This document shows positions 1 through 8,662 of a stretch of DNA of 64,000 bases, piece after piece (the first letter of the stretch is position 1; each line of letters starts with the position of its first letter). The notes under the pieces are model-generated. The model saw only the letters and a program-made list of their open reading frames with translations, was not told the DNA's origin and searched no databases. Made by a program: the position numbers and the translations under genes. Source of the stretch: Blastococcus sp. TF02-09. GTDB taxonomy: Bacteria; Actinomycetota; Actinomycetes; Mycobacteriales; Geodermatophilaceae. Where the stretch lies: assembly GCF_003319105.1 (NCBI RefSeq), contig NZ_QOHH01000011.1, positions 98,823 through 162,822 on the forward strand, read 5' to 3'.

Positions 1-2
1 AC

Positions 3-1466
3 CTGACCGTGATCGGCTGGGCCTACGCCATCGGCTCCCTCCTGGCGCTGCTGCAGGACCGCGCCTTCCGCTCGGCCCTGGCGTTGCAGCACTTCAGCCG
101 CAAGGTGTCCCGGCTGCGGGAGCCCTTCGTGCTGATCGCCGGCTACGGGCAGACGGGAGAACTCCTCGGGCACTCGCTCGACGAACTCGGACGGCGGATC
201 GTCGTCCTGGACAAGGTGGCGGACCGGATCGACGGCCTGGAGCAGGACTCGTACCACGCCGATGTGCCCGGGCTGACCGCCGACGCCCGCGACCCGGGGC
301 ACCTCGCCGTCGCCGGGCTGGACCACCCGTCGTGCGAGGCGGTCGTGGCCCTCACCGACGACGAGGAGGCCAACCTCGCCATCGTGATGGCGGCGGCGCT
401 GCTGCGTCCGGAGCTCCCGGTGATCGCGCGGGTCACCTCGCGCGTGCTCGCCGAGCGGATGCAGGCCTTCGGCAATCCCGGCCTGGTGAACCCGTTCGAC
501 CGCTTCGGCGACCACCTGCGGCTGGCGCTGCGAGCGCCGGCGTCCTACCAGCTGCTGACCTGGCTGGAGAGCGGTCCGGGTGGGGAGCTGGGCGCCCGCG
601 GCACACCGCCCCGGGACGGACGCTGGGTCGTCTGCGGCTACGGCCGGATGGGCCGGGAGCTGACCACCGACCTGCGGGCCGCGGGTCTCGAGGTGACCGT
701 CATCGACGACTCCCCGGAGGACGTCGATGACCCCGGACTGCTCGTCGGTGACGGGTCGGACCCCTGGACCCTGGCGCAGGCCGACCTCGACCGTGCCGTC
801 GGACTCGTCGCGGGCACGGACAACGACACGACCAACCTGTCCCTGGTCGCCGCGGCCCGGCGTAGCACGTCCTCGCTGTTCATCGCGGCGCGGCAGAACC
901 GCCCGGCCAGCGCGCCGCTGTTCGCGTCCATGCGCATCGACGCCCGGCTCGTGCCGAGCGAGCTGATCGCCCACGAGGTCTACGCGCAGCTGTCCACCCC
1001 GCTGCTGTGGCGGTTCCTGCGGGAGATGCCCGCGCGCGGTGACGCGTGGGCGGCCGCCCTGATCGACCGGCTGACCCAGATGTGCGGCACCCGCCTGCAG
1101 GCGATGTGGAAGGTGCGGCTGACCCGCACGGAGGCGCCGGCGCTCGCCGGGTGGCTCGCGTCGGGGTCCGCGCGCCTGGGCGACCTCCTGCGCAACCCGG
1201 AGGACCGGGAGGAGCACCTGCACGCCGTGCCGCTGATGGTGCTGCGGGACGGCGAGGTCACGCTCGCTCCCGAGGGAGATTTCGTGCTCGCTCCCGGGGA
1301 CGAGCTGCTGCTGGCCGGTCGCCCGGGCGCGCGCCGGGCGCTGGGCACCACGCTGCTTGTCCCGTCGGTCCTCGAGTACGTCGTCCACGACCGGCGGGTG
1401 CCGGCCAGCTGGATCTGGCGGAAGCTCACGCGGACCCCGGTCGCCGACGCGACCAGCCTGCGCTGA
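3..1466 (+). CDS. Ion-channel-associated TrkA/RCK-domain protein (5' truncated)
   Basis: The reading frame is open to the left edge, so the N-terminus is missing. What remains starts with the end of a membrane helix (VIGWAYAIGSLLALL). Two Rossmann-type NAD-binding RCK domains follow: GYGQTGELLG near residue 45 and VCGYGRMGRELT near residue 205. The C-terminus (VLAPGDELLLAGR) resembles a TrkA-C regulatory domain. Tandem RCK domains behind a two-helix pore are known from potassium channels and TrkA-like regulators, so the likely role is gating a monovalent-cation channel in the cytoplasmic membrane. The ion is not shown by the sequence. The gene converges on the next one, with 33 bp between stops. 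Confidence 0.8.
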   Translation: MTVIGWAYAIGSLLALLQDRAFRSALALQHFSRKVSRLREPFVLIAGYGQTGELLGHSLDELGRRIVVLDKVADRIDGLEQDSYHADVPGLTADARDPGHLAVAGLDHPSCEAVVALTDDEEANLAIVMAAALLRPELPVIARVTSRVLAERMQAFGNPGLVNPFDRFGDHLRLALRAPASYQLLTWLESGPGGELGARGTPPRDGRWVVCGYGRMGRELTTDLRAAGLEVTVIDDSPEDVDDPGLLVGDGSDPWTLAQADLDRAVGLVAGTDNDTTNLSLVAAARRSTSSLFIAARQNRPASAPLFASMRIDARLVPSELIAHEVYAQLSTPLLWRFLREMPARGDAWAAALIDRLTQMCGTRLQAMWKVRLTRTEAPALAGWLASGSARLGDLLRNPEDREEHLHAVPLMVLRDGEVTLAPEGDFVLAPGDELLLAGRPGARRALGTTLLVPSVLEYVVHDRRVPASWIWRKLTRTPVADATSLR

Positions 1467-1499
1467 CCCACGGGGCCGGCCGACCGGACCAGGACGGGA

Positions 1500-1991
1500 T
1501 CAGGGCGCCCGGCCGCAGTCCGTGCTCCCGGTTGCGGGTGACGCCGGGCGGTGCCGCCGGCGGCTGGGCTGCAGGACGACGGAGCGGCCGACCACGACCA
1601 TGCCCCGGGGGGAGGGCTCGGTCGTGGTCACGGTCGGGCTCGCCGAGAAGGCCTCGGGATCGGCCGCCAGCCTGGTCTGCACGAGGTGCATGACGGCGTC
1701 GCGGACCCGGGCGACGATCGCCACCTCCGCGGCCGCGTCGGGGAGGATGCTCGTCCACCGCTCGAGGCCGGCCTCGTAGGACTCGTGGAGGAACACCGGG
1801 ACCGGGTCGTCGGCGCCCATGGTGCGCCAGAGCTCCTCGGGCAGGAGGCGGTACCGCCCGGGTGGCCCGGGGAACCCCGTGCCTGCGCGCGGCTCGACCA
1901 CACCGGCGGCCAGCGCGGCGCCGGCGACCTCGGCCACCACGCCGGCGAGCTCGTCCGGTGGCTCGATCCAGGTCACGCGGACAACAGGCAC
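1500..1991 (-). CDS. Hypothetical protein, 163 aa
   Basis: I do not recognise a family. The GTG at 1991 is chosen because GAGGAGGG lies about five bases upstream; a longer frame up to 2108 has an arginine-rich, non-coding-looking N-terminus. The product is soluble, starts MPVVRVTWIEPPDEL and has a regular alternation of Ala/Val-rich and charged segments, with no signal peptide or membrane helix. The C-terminal 20 residues are basic. It is transcribed away from the secreted-protein gene at 2173 and shares a 181-bp intergenic region with it. Confidence 0.6.
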   Translation of the reverse strand: MPVVRVTWIEPPDELAGVVAEVAGAALAAGVVEPRAGTGFPGPPGRYRLLPEELWRTMGADDPVPVFLHESYEAGLERWTSILPDAAAEVAIVARVRDAVMHLVQTRLAADPEAFSASPTVTTTEPSPRGMVVVGRSVVLQPSRRRHRPASPATGSTDCGRAP

Positions 1992-2078
1992 CTGCCCTCC
2001 TCTGCTCGTCCCCGATCCAATACCCGCCGGCCGGACGCGGCCATCCCGCCGCCTGCGGCGGTCCGTAAGCGAACGTCG

Positions 2079-2094
2079 TAGGTCGAGCGACCTA
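2079..2094. promoter_or_regulatory. Inverted repeat, candidate operator
   Basis: TAGGTCG and CGACCTA form a 7+7 dyad with a 2-base spacer. It lies in the 181-bp divergent region between the genes at 1991(-) and 2173(+). Its size fits a dimeric repressor site or short hairpin, but no regulator is assigned. Confidence 0.35.
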
Positions 2095-2172
2095 GGCCCA
2101 ACGCTCACTGGCGACGGCGATCAGCGGCCTCCCAGGGTTCCCGTGCACACCCACCACACCCCGGGAGGACCC

Positions 2173-3225
2173 ATGACCGCACGGCGCAGTCGCCGCAGAC
2201 CGCACCTCACCCACCGCGTCCGTGCGGGGCTGGTCGCGCTCACCCTGCTGCTGGGTGGGGTGATCGCGCTCGCGGCGCCGGCTCAGGCAGCGTCGTCCAA
2301 GGCCTGCGAGGGCGGGGGGTACCAGCTGGTGAACGCGACGACGAACGCCGTCGTCGCCGACGGGCGCAACGGCACGCGGCTGAGGGCCACGATCACGGCC
2401 GCCAGCCTCGGGGACCGCTTCGTGGTGCGGGGCCGGCACCAGCAGTTCACCGTCCGGGCGAGCGACTTCGCCGTCTTCGACCACCTGTTCACCGGGGCGC
2501 CCAACCGGGAGCAGATGGTCACCACCCCCACGGTCGTGTGGGAGAGCAAGGTCCCCGACCACCGGGGGCTGCGGCTCACGAGCGCGATCTCCGTCCAGTT
2601 CGACCGGGAGGCGATCGAGCTGGAGCGGACGGGTGCCGGGCTGTCGATGAAGATCCAGAGCAAGGACTGCGCGCAGGGCGGGATCTTCCAGATGGAGCCC
2701 GAGCGCGGTGACGGCACCCGCACCCGCATCGTGCACACCCTCGGCGGGCAGTCCTTGTACTTCGACAACCCGAACTTCCGCGCCCGCATCGGTCAGTTCC
2801 TCGGCTCCGGGTGCACGAGTGCCACCACCGGGCCGGCCGGGCAGTTCTGCGTCCAGGTGAGCCCCCGGGTCAACATCGCCAGCGATGGCCCCGGCGCCCG
2901 CAACCTCGTCGCCCGGGACAGCGCCCAGGTCGCCACCCGGATCGACCAGCCGGACTGCGATCCGGCCGGCCGGTACGTCACCGACGTCGACCACTGCGGC
3001 CGGCAGTCGATCTGGGACGTCGCCAGCGGCGGTCGGATGGGCTTCGTCACCGGTGAGGACGCCGTCGAGGTGGCCAACCCGCCGACGAACTGCACGCAGA
3101 ACTGCCAGGCGCAGAACCAGGTCCGCGGGCGGCTGGCCGTGCTCGGCTTCCCGTCCCCGGTGCCGGCGGCGAACCGGCTGACCCCGCCGAGCCTGCCGGT
3201 CTCCGCACCGCTGACCGCGCCCTGA
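2173..3225 (+). CDS. Secreted protein of unknown function, 350 aa
   Basis: A Sec-type signal peptide is clear: basic MTARRSRRRPHLTHRVR, a Leu/Val core and an APAQA-AS cleavage region near residue 41. The ATG at 2173 follows GGGAGG; longer in-frame extensions lack this. The mature part is beta-rich with several Cys residues (SKACEGGG, QSKDCAQGG, GSGCTS, QFCV, PDCDP, DHCGRQ, PTNCTQNCQ), which suggests disulfides outside the cell. No catalytic motif or known domain is recognised. A strong hairpin terminator follows at 3254, so it is probably monocistronic. Confidence 0.75.
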   Translation: MTARRSRRRPHLTHRVRAGLVALTLLLGGVIALAAPAQAASSKACEGGGYQLVNATTNAVVADGRNGTRLRATITAASLGDRFVVRGRHQQFTVRASDFAVFDHLFTGAPNREQMVTTPTVVWESKVPDHRGLRLTSAISVQFDREAIELERTGAGLSMKIQSKDCAQGGIFQMEPERGDGTRTRIVHTLGGQSLYFDNPNFRARIGQFLGSGCTSATTGPAGQFCVQVSPRVNIASDGPGARNLVARDSAQVATRIDQPDCDPAGRYVTDVDHCGRQSIWDVASGGRMGFVTGEDAVEVANPPTNCTQNCQAQNQVRGRLAVLGFPSPVPAANRLTPPSLPVSAPLTAP

Positions 3226-3253
3226 CGGATGACCCCCGCTGCGTGACACCCGC

Positions 3254-3290
3254 GATGAGGCTCCTCCGCTGCGGTGCGAGGAGCCTCATC
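3254..3290 (+). terminator. Intrinsic-type hairpin terminator
   Basis: A perfect 13-bp stem (GATGAGGCTCCTC / GAGGAGCCTCATC) encloses an 11-base loop, 28 bases after the secreted-protein stop and just upstream of the histidine kinase. There is no U-tract, as is common in high-GC actinobacteria. Confidence 0.75.
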
Positions 3291-3325
3291 CGCGCCCGGG
3301 TCGGGGTCGGACTGCGAGGACGCCG

Positions 3326-4768
3326 GTGATCGACACCCTCGACAACGGCTGTGACGCAGGCCACACTTTCTCTGCCTCAGCGCCACCTCCCGAGGCCGAC
3401 CCCGAGGACTCCGTGAGCGCCCACCTCGACGTCAGCGAGCTCCGGACCGTCGTGCTCGCGGACGGCCGCCGCACGCTGGGGGACACCAACGTCGCGCGCC
3501 GCGTGCTCGTCCGGATGACGGTCGGGACCCTGGTCATCCTCGCCGTCGTGGTCGCCGGCGGGTACTTCGCGAGCGCCCGCCTGGCCCGGCACGAGGTGCT
3601 CATCGACATCCGGACGCTCAACGAGTCGGTCGCCCGCACCCTCGTCGAGCCGACGGGCGACCGCCTGCTGGCCGGGGACCCGGAGGCGCTCGCCGCTCTC
3701 GACGACGCCGTCCGCGGCCACCTCCTGCCGCAGACGGCGGTGGAGCGGGTCAAGCTCTGGACGGGGGACGGGCGGATCGTCTACAGCGACGAGGCGGAGC
3801 TGATCGGGCAGACGTTCCCCCTGGCCGAGGCGCTGCTCGACGTCCTCCGGGCGGCGGAGGGCTCCCGGACCGGTGTCAGCGACCTGAGCGCCGAGGAGAA
3901 CCGGCTGGAGCGGAGCGGCGGCGACACGCGACTCCTCGAGGTCTACACCGCCGTCAGCACCGACGGCGGGGAGAGCATGCTCTTCGAGGCCTACGTCCGC
4001 TACGACATCCTCGAGCAGCGCCAGCGCGACATCTTGCTGTCGTTCACGGCGGTCGGGCTCGTGGCGCTGGGCCTCCTCGCGGTGCTGCAGTTCTGGCTCG
4101 CCTCGGCCAACCTGCACTGGCTGCAGCGCGAGCGCGCCCGCATGTCGCGGCGCAGCGCGGAGGCGGTCGAGGACCAGCGTCGTCACATGGCGCGAGACCT
4201 GCACGACGGCGTCGTCCAGGACCTCGTCGGCGCCAGCTACCTGATCAACGCGGGCACCGGCCCGCTCCGGGCCGCGGGGCACCACGACGCCGCCGAGGAC
4301 CTGCACGGCGCGGAGGCCAGCATCCGCACCAGCGTCCGCAGCCTGCGGTCGCTGCTCATCGACCTCTATCCGGCGAACCTGCGCAGCTCCGGTCTGCGGG
4401 CCGCGCTCCTCGACCTCGTCGACCCCGTCCGGGCCCGCGGGGTCCAGGTCCACCTCGACCTGCCGGACGACCTGGAGCTCCCCGACCACCTGGAGGTCGC
4501 GCTGTACCGGGCCGCCCGCGAGGCGGTGCGCAACGCCGTCCACGACGGTCGGGCGACCGAGATCCGGCTGACCGTCCGGCCCGCCGGCGGCCGGGTGACG
4601 CTGACCGTCCGCGACGACGGCGACGGCTTCGACCCGGCGGCACCCGTCGCGGCCGGTCACCTGGGCCTGCGCGGGCTCGCCGACGAGGCGGAGGTGCTCG
4701 GCGGCACGCTCGCGGTGACCTCGGCGCCCGGGCAGGGAACGGAGCTCCGGCTCGTGCTGCCGAGATGA
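3326..4768 (+). CDS. NarL-family sensor histidine kinase
   Basis: A membrane-bound sensor kinase of the HisKA_3 class. There is a membrane helix at about residues 62-80, an extracytoplasmic sensing region of about 150 residues, and a second helix at about 235-258. The dimerisation/phosphoacceptor motif ARDLHDGVVQDLVGAS has its His near residue 293. A HATPase_c domain follows with the N-box (REAVRNAVHDG) and G-boxes (DDGDGFD, GLRGLADEA). The stop overlaps the response-regulator start (ATGA), so the two are co-transcribed and are cognate partners. The GTG at 3326 has only a moderate ribosome site (GAGGA); a GTG at 3413 is possible. The signal is unknown. Confidence 0.88.
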   Translation: MIDTLDNGCDAGHTFSASAPPPEADPEDSVSAHLDVSELRTVVLADGRRTLGDTNVARRVLVRMTVGTLVILAVVVAGGYFASARLARHEVLIDIRTLNESVARTLVEPTGDRLLAGDPEALAALDDAVRGHLLPQTAVERVKLWTGDGRIVYSDEAELIGQTFPLAEALLDVLRAAEGSRTGVSDLSAEENRLERSGGDTRLLEVYTAVSTDGGESMLFEAYVRYDILEQRQRDILLSFTAVGLVALGLLAVLQFWLASANLHWLQRERARMSRRSAEAVEDQRRHMARDLHDGVVQDLVGASYLINAGTGPLRAAGHHDAAEDLHGAEASIRTSVRSLRSLLIDLYPANLRSSGLRAALLDLVDPVRARGVQVHLDLPDDLELPDHLEVALYRAAREAVRNAVHDGRATEIRLTVRPAGGRVTLTVRDDGDGFDPAAPVAAGHLGLRGLADEAEVLGGTLAVTSAPGQGTELRLVLPR

Positions 4769-5394
4769 TCCGGGTGCTGGTCGTGGACGACCACCGCGTG
4801 GTCCTGGCCGGGCTCGCGCGGGTGATCGATGCGGCCGAGGACATGCAGGTCGTCGGGCTCGCCCCGGACGGGGACGTCGCCGTGGACCTGGCGGCGCGGA
4901 CGCTGCCGGACGTCGTGCTCATGGACCTGTCCATGCCCCGGGTGGACGGGGTGACAGCCACCCGTCGCGTCCTCGCCCTGAGTCCGGCGTCCTACGTCCT
5001 CGTGCTCACGTCCTTCTCCGACCGGGAGCGCATCGTCGACGCCTTCCAGGCCGGCGCGGTCGGCTACATGCTCAAGGACAGCGAGCCGGACGACCTGCTC
5101 AAGGCCCTGCGGGCAGCGGCCCGGGGGGAGTCCCCGCTGGACCCCCGCGTCGCCCGGGAGGTCCTCCGCAGCGGTCCGGTGCTCGCGGCCCGCCCCGAGC
5201 TCACCGACCGAGAGCGCGCGGTCCTGCGCCTGGTCTCGCAGGGGCTGGCGAACAAGCAGATCGCGACCCGGCTGGGCATCCGCGAAGGAACGGTGAAGGC
5301 GCACCTGAGCCATGTCTTCCAGCGCATCGGGGTGTCCGACCGGACCTCCGCGGCCCTGTGGGCCCGGGCGCACCTGGGCAGCGAGGCGACGTAG
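4765..5394 (+). CDS. NarL/LuxR-family response regulator
   Basis: It has an N-terminal receiver domain with the acidic pocket VDDHR near residue 7, phosphoacceptor Asp54 in VLMDLSMPRVDG, and the switch Lys in MLKDSEPDD. A C-terminal LuxR-type helix-turn-helix follows (LTDRERAVLRLVSQGL, IREGTVKAHLSHVF). It overlaps the kinase gene by 4 bp. The last 30 bases of the gene plus 3 downstream bases recur exactly at 11316-11348, next to tRNA-Lys. This marks the 3' end of the gene as the left boundary of the 5.4-11.4 kb insert; the gene itself is intact. Confidence 0.9.
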   Translation: MIRVLVVDDHRVVLAGLARVIDAAEDMQVVGLAPDGDVAVDLAARTLPDVVLMDLSMPRVDGVTATRRVLALSPASYVLVLTSFSDRERIVDAFQAGAVGYMLKDSEPDDLLKALRAAARGESPLDPRVAREVLRSGPVLAARPELTDRERAVLRLVSQGLANKQIATRLGIREGTVKAHLSHVFQRIGVSDRTSAALWARAHLGSEAT

Positions 5395-5397
5395 TGG
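5365..5397 (+). repeat. Left copy of 33-bp direct repeat (island boundary)
   Basis: This copy comprises the 3' end of the response-regulator gene, its TAG stop and the bases TGG. An identical 33-bp copy lies at 11316-11348 in the same orientation. The flanking bases differ on both sides (C/T left, G/T right), which defines the limits. Confidence 0.85.
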
Positions 5398-5407
5398 GGG
5401 CCTCGAG

Positions 5408-5435
5408 GAGTCGAAACCCGAACCCGCTGATTAAG
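5408..5435 (-). pseudogene. tRNA-Lys fragment (anticodon loop to T-arm)
   Basis: 28 bases match positions 11420-11447 of the intact tRNA-Lys at 26 of 28 positions, with an uninterrupted 19-bp identity from 5417 to 5435. The fragment covers the T-arm, variable region and anticodon-loop edge. It lacks the acceptor stem, D-arm and 5' half, so it cannot be a functional tRNA. Such partial 3'-half copies are typical left behind at one end of an element integrated into a tRNA gene. The 97 bases on to the next gene hold nothing I recognise. Confidence 0.75.
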
Positions 5436-5532
5436 GGTTGCACGTCCTACCTCTCGACCTCTCGACGCTCCGGGCGGTCAAGTCACGCGTCGAAGGCGCG
5501 ATCCGCTTCCTGTCACGGCTCATCCGCGGGGT

Positions 5533-6189
5533 CTAGACCGGACGGTCGGACAACCCCTGTGATCTCCGGGGCCCCGGCCCGCGCCGGGCGCGAGAGCGGA
5601 CGAGTGGCCAGCCGGCCACGGCCACAGCCAGCGGGATGCCGGCGACGGTGAGGATGTCGCGAATCAGCGGCAGGGCGGCGCCGGCGAGTGCGCCGGTCGC
5701 GATTAGCGCAGTGGACCAGACGACGGCCGCCGGTGCCGTGCCACGCAGCATCGTCGCAAGCGGAACACCTTCGGAGGCGGCGAGACGGGGCGCGAGGGTG
5801 CGGGCGCCGACGACGAACTGAGCCGCTGCCGCAGCTCGGACCGGCCGGCGCGCGATGGCCTCCCGCCACGGCGTCATGGTCCGGTCCGCCAGGCGGGTGA
5901 CCCGCTGCGGCAAGCGGCGGCCGAGGACTCCGGTGGACGACGCGTCGCCGGACCGTCGGCGGGCCGTGTGGTGCCCGACTGCTGCACCGAGCACGGTGGC
6001 GACGGCGACGCTGAGCGCAGCGAGCGGCAGCGACACGTTCCCCGCGCCGGCCAGGACGCCCAGCCCGAGCACCAGAGAACCGGCGGGCAGGGCGATGCCG
6101 ATTAGCAGGCCGGACTCGGCGACAAGCACCAGCGCGACCATCGCGGTCGCGGTGAGGGCGCACACGCCGAGCAGGGTGTCCGCGGTCAT
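5533..6189 (-). CDS. DedA-like (VTT-domain) membrane protein
   Basis: A 218-aa integral membrane protein. The early motif ESGLLIGIALPAGSL resembles the conserved glutamate and proline segment of DedA/SNARE-associated proteins. The later segment FVVGARTLAPRLAA resembles the R-x3-P motif of the re-entrant loop. Members of the family act as membrane transporters or lipid scramblases that affect envelope homeostasis; the substrate here is not evident. The ATG at 6189 has GAGGAG upstream, which is why the longer frame was rejected. It is the leftmost gene of the insert between the two direct repeats. Confidence 0.75.
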   Translation of the reverse strand: MTADTLLGVCALTATAMVALVLVAESGLLIGIALPAGSLVLGLGVLAGAGNVSLPLAALSVAVATVLGAAVGHHTARRRSGDASSTGVLGRRLPQRVTRLADRTMTPWREAIARRPVRAAAAAQFVVGARTLAPRLAASEGVPLATMLRGTAPAAVVWSTALIATGALAGAALPLIRDILTVAGIPLAVAVAGWPLVRSRARRGPGPRRSQGLSDRPV

Positions 6190-6306
6190 GGGTGGCTCCT
6201 CGGGGATCGGCAGCCGAGCCGGACACGCAGCTGGTGGATGCACAGATCCGACATCTCACCGGCTGACGCCAGGTGGCCGGATGCGGTCACGTGCCGCGCG
6301 GTCGCC

Positions 6307-7188
6307 TTACAGGTCGCGGACCTCGCCGACCGGGCGCCGCCCGAGCGGGTCGGCGGTCGCCGTCCAGCTGGCCAGCATGTCCAGAGCGTGCTGGGAGGGT
6401 GAGCCGGCTTCGGCGGCGTACAGGGTCATGCCCAGGCCTTCGTCGGCCTCGAGGGCCATCGTCTCGTAGTCGAGTTCCAGGTCGCCGACGATCGGGTGGT
6501 GCAGCCGCTTGTGGCCCGTGCGGTGGAACCGCACGTCATGGGCGGCCCATCGGACCCGGAACTCGTCGCTGCGGGTGGCCAGCTCGCCGATGAGGTCTTG
6601 CAAGTCCCGCTGGTAGGGGTTCCTCCCCGCCCGCGAGCGCAGGGAGGCGACGCTCTCCGACGCCAGCTGCGCCCAGTCGGGGTAGAAGTCGGCGGCGGCG
6701 GGGTCCAGGAAGGTGAACCGGGCGAAGTTGGCGGGCTGCTCGCGGCTGTCGAAGATCGGCGCGTACAGCGCCCGGCCGAGCGGATTGGCCGCGAGCAGGT
6801 CCCCGTGGACGCTGGCGACGAGCGCCGGCGCCTGGATCTGGTTCAGCAGGCGCTGCACGACTGGGCGGATGCGCCGGCTTGCCGGGCGGGAGCGCCGACG
6901 GGCGACCGGGCTGGTGGCCCGGACCAGGTCGAACAGGTGGGTGCGCTCGGCATCGTCGAGTTGCAGCGCCCGCGCCAGCGCCTCGAGCACCTGCTCGGAC
7001 ACGCCGGTCACCTGGCCGCGCTCCAGCCGCCGGTAGTAATCGGCAGAAACTCCAGCCAGAGCCGCGAGCTCTTCCCTCCGCAGGCCGGGCACCCGGCGCT
7101 GGCCGTAGCTGGGCAGCCCGGCCTGCTCGGGGGTGATCCGCGCCCGGCGGCTGGCCAGGAACTCGGCGATGTCGGCTGCGGCGTCCAC
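6307..7188 (-). CDS. XRE-family transcriptional regulator with MmyB-like domain
   Basis: 293 aa. The N-terminal helix-turn-helix (residues about 5-80) includes VPGLRREELAALAGVSADYY, the hallmark of the actinobacterial XRE/MmyB class. A C-terminal ligand-binding-like region of about 190 residues follows (LLAANPLGRALY, DPAAADFYPDW, HDVRFHRTGHKRLHHP). Relatives usually sit beside and control redox or hydrolase genes. Here the next gene on the same strand is an alpha/beta hydrolase, and an SDR lies beyond it. Probable local regulator of those enzymes; the inducer is unknown. Confidence 0.82.
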   Translation of the reverse strand: MDAAADIAEFLASRRARITPEQAGLPSYGQRRVPGLRREELAALAGVSADYYRRLERGQVTGVSEQVLEALARALQLDDAERTHLFDLVRATSPVARRRSRPASRRIRPVVQRLLNQIQAPALVASVHGDLLAANPLGRALYAPIFDSREQPANFARFTFLDPAAADFYPDWAQLASESVASLRSRAGRNPYQRDLQDLIGELATRSDEFRVRWAAHDVRFHRTGHKRLHHPIVGDLELDYETMALEADEGLGMTLYAAEAGSPSQHALDMLASWTATADPLGRRPVGEVRDL

Positions 7189-7358
7189 AGTTCAGTTCTC
7201 CTTCTCACCGGTCGCGCATCCCGCGTGGGCGAGGGACGGCACGGCTCGGTACCAGTCTGGTTGCTGGACGTGCGTGGGGACCTGCACCTTAGGGATCGGG
7301 CGGCCCGATCTCCCTGGGGTAGGCGCCGAGCACAGGCACCCACTCAGGGGCAGACGAC

Positions 7359-8324
7359 CTACGACAGGTTCTTGGTGAAGAACTCGTCGACCTGGTTGAA
7401 CGGGATGAGGTCGAGGCGGTCGTAGAGGTCGATGTGCCGCGCGCCCGGCACGACGACGAGCTCCTTCGGCTCGCCCAGCTGCTCGAACGCCTCCTCGGAG
7501 AACCAGCGTGAGAAGGCCTGCTCGCCGACGATCATCAGCACGGGCCGGGGGCCGATGTCCTCGAGGTAGCGCAGGCCGCCGTAGCCCATGTAGCCGAGGT
7601 GGCTGACGGCGATGTGTCCGCCTTGGGAGTGGGGGTGGTAACCGCGGTCGTTGCTCTTGACGTAGTAGTCGAAGAACTCGCTCGTGACCGGGTCCAGCTC
7701 CACACCTTCGGGGACCTCGGGCGGGAAGACCGGGTCGTAGCTGACCGTGCCGGCGTCGACGTCGGCCCAGCGCTGCGCGTTGAGGCGCTCGGCCTCGGCG
7801 TGACGGTCGGCGTCGCTCCACGAGTGCTGCCACCCGTTGCGGTAGTTCTCACCGATGTCGTACATGGAGGCGGTGACGACGGCCTTGATGCGGGTGTCCA
7901 TGCGCGCAGCGCCGAGACCGAAGCCGCCCGAGCCGCAGATGCCGACCAGCCCGATGCGCTCGCGGGAGACGTAGTCGAGGGTGCCGAGGAAGTCCACGCC
8001 GGCGCTGAAGTCCTCCATGAAGATCTCCGGCGAGGACACGAAGCGGGGCTCGCCGCCGGAGTCGCCCTTGTAGGAGGGATCGTGCGCGAGAGCGACGTAG
8101 CCGCGCTCGGCGAGCTGGTTGGCCCAGAAGCCCGACATCTGCTCCTTCACGCCGCCGTGGCTGGGGCCGACGACGAGGGCGGGATGCTGGACGCTCTTGT
8201 CGAGGTCCTTCGCGGTGTAGAGGTCGGCGGCGATGGTGATGCCGTAGCGGTTCGTGTAGGTGACGCGTGTGCGATCGACCTTCGGGGAGAGGACGAAGGT
8301 CAGACCGTCAGGCTGGAGCGGCAT
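7359..8324 (-). CDS. Alpha/beta hydrolase, YcjY/dienelactone-hydrolase-like
   Basis: A 321-aa cytoplasmic hydrolase. The nucleophile elbow reads LVGICGSGGFG, so the nucleophile position holds Cys rather than the usual Ser, as in dienelactone hydrolases. Candidate acid and base are the Asp/Glu near GEQAFSRWF and the His in VPGARHIDLYDR. The oxyanion region is PSHGGVKEQMSG. The ATG at 8324 is used because the conserved start (MPLQPDGLTF) begins there; further upstream the translation looks non-coding. It is divergent from the SDR gene at 8663. The physiological substrate cannot be inferred. Confidence 0.78.
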   Translation of the reverse strand: MPLQPDGLTFVLSPKVDRTRVTYTNRYGITIAADLYTAKDLDKSVQHPALVVGPSHGGVKEQMSGFWANQLAERGYVALAHDPSYKGDSGGEPRFVSSPEIFMEDFSAGVDFLGTLDYVSRERIGLVGICGSGGFGLGAARMDTRIKAVVTASMYDIGENYRNGWQHSWSDADRHAEAERLNAQRWADVDAGTVSYDPVFPPEVPEGVELDPVTSEFFDYYVKSNDRGYHPHSQGGHIAVSHLGYMGYGGLRYLEDIGPRPVLMIVGEQAFSRWFSEEAFEQLGEPKELVVVPGARHIDLYDRLDLIPFNQVDEFFTKNLS

Positions 8325-8662
8325 GGGGACGTTCCTGTTCTGGTGAGGGAGCTGCGGGAGGGCTCCGTGCGGGTCAGCGGTCGCATTGGGTGAGGCCGCG
8401 ACGGCGCTTGAACCGGTGTGGTGGCTGCGGGAGTCACCGACGTCCACCGCCGGTCGGCGGTGAGCGGCCGTCGTCCGGACGGACCGTGCAACAGACGCTA
8501 GGCGCGACGCGGGGCGCATGAGGGGCCCTGCTGATCCCCCTCTTACAGGGCCTCGCACGCCCCTGGACGGGCGCGCATGGTGGAGCTCACGACGCACCGA
8601 GCGAGGCTCCGCTGAGGGCCGCGGAGGCGTCTGTCGTTCCCCACGAGCACACGGAGTTCCTC
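8325..8662. promoter_or_regulatory. 338-bp divergent intergenic region
   Basis: It separates the hydrolase (minus) from the SDR (plus) and must hold both promoters. I see no convincing ORF. A weak inverted repeat (GGCCCTG at 8524, CAGGGCC at 8546) could be an operator for the nearby XRE regulator. CGGAG before 8663 is the SDR ribosome site. Confidence 0.4.

Noticed and set aside
2092..3249. Long minus-strand frame opposite the secreted protein
   Set aside because: Arg/Gly/Pro-rich shadow frame; the plus-strand frame has a signal peptide, ribosome site and conserved Cys pattern.
6496..7425. 309-codon plus-strand frame opposite the XRE regulator
   Set aside because: No recognisable domain; the opposite strand encodes a full helix-turn-helix regulator.
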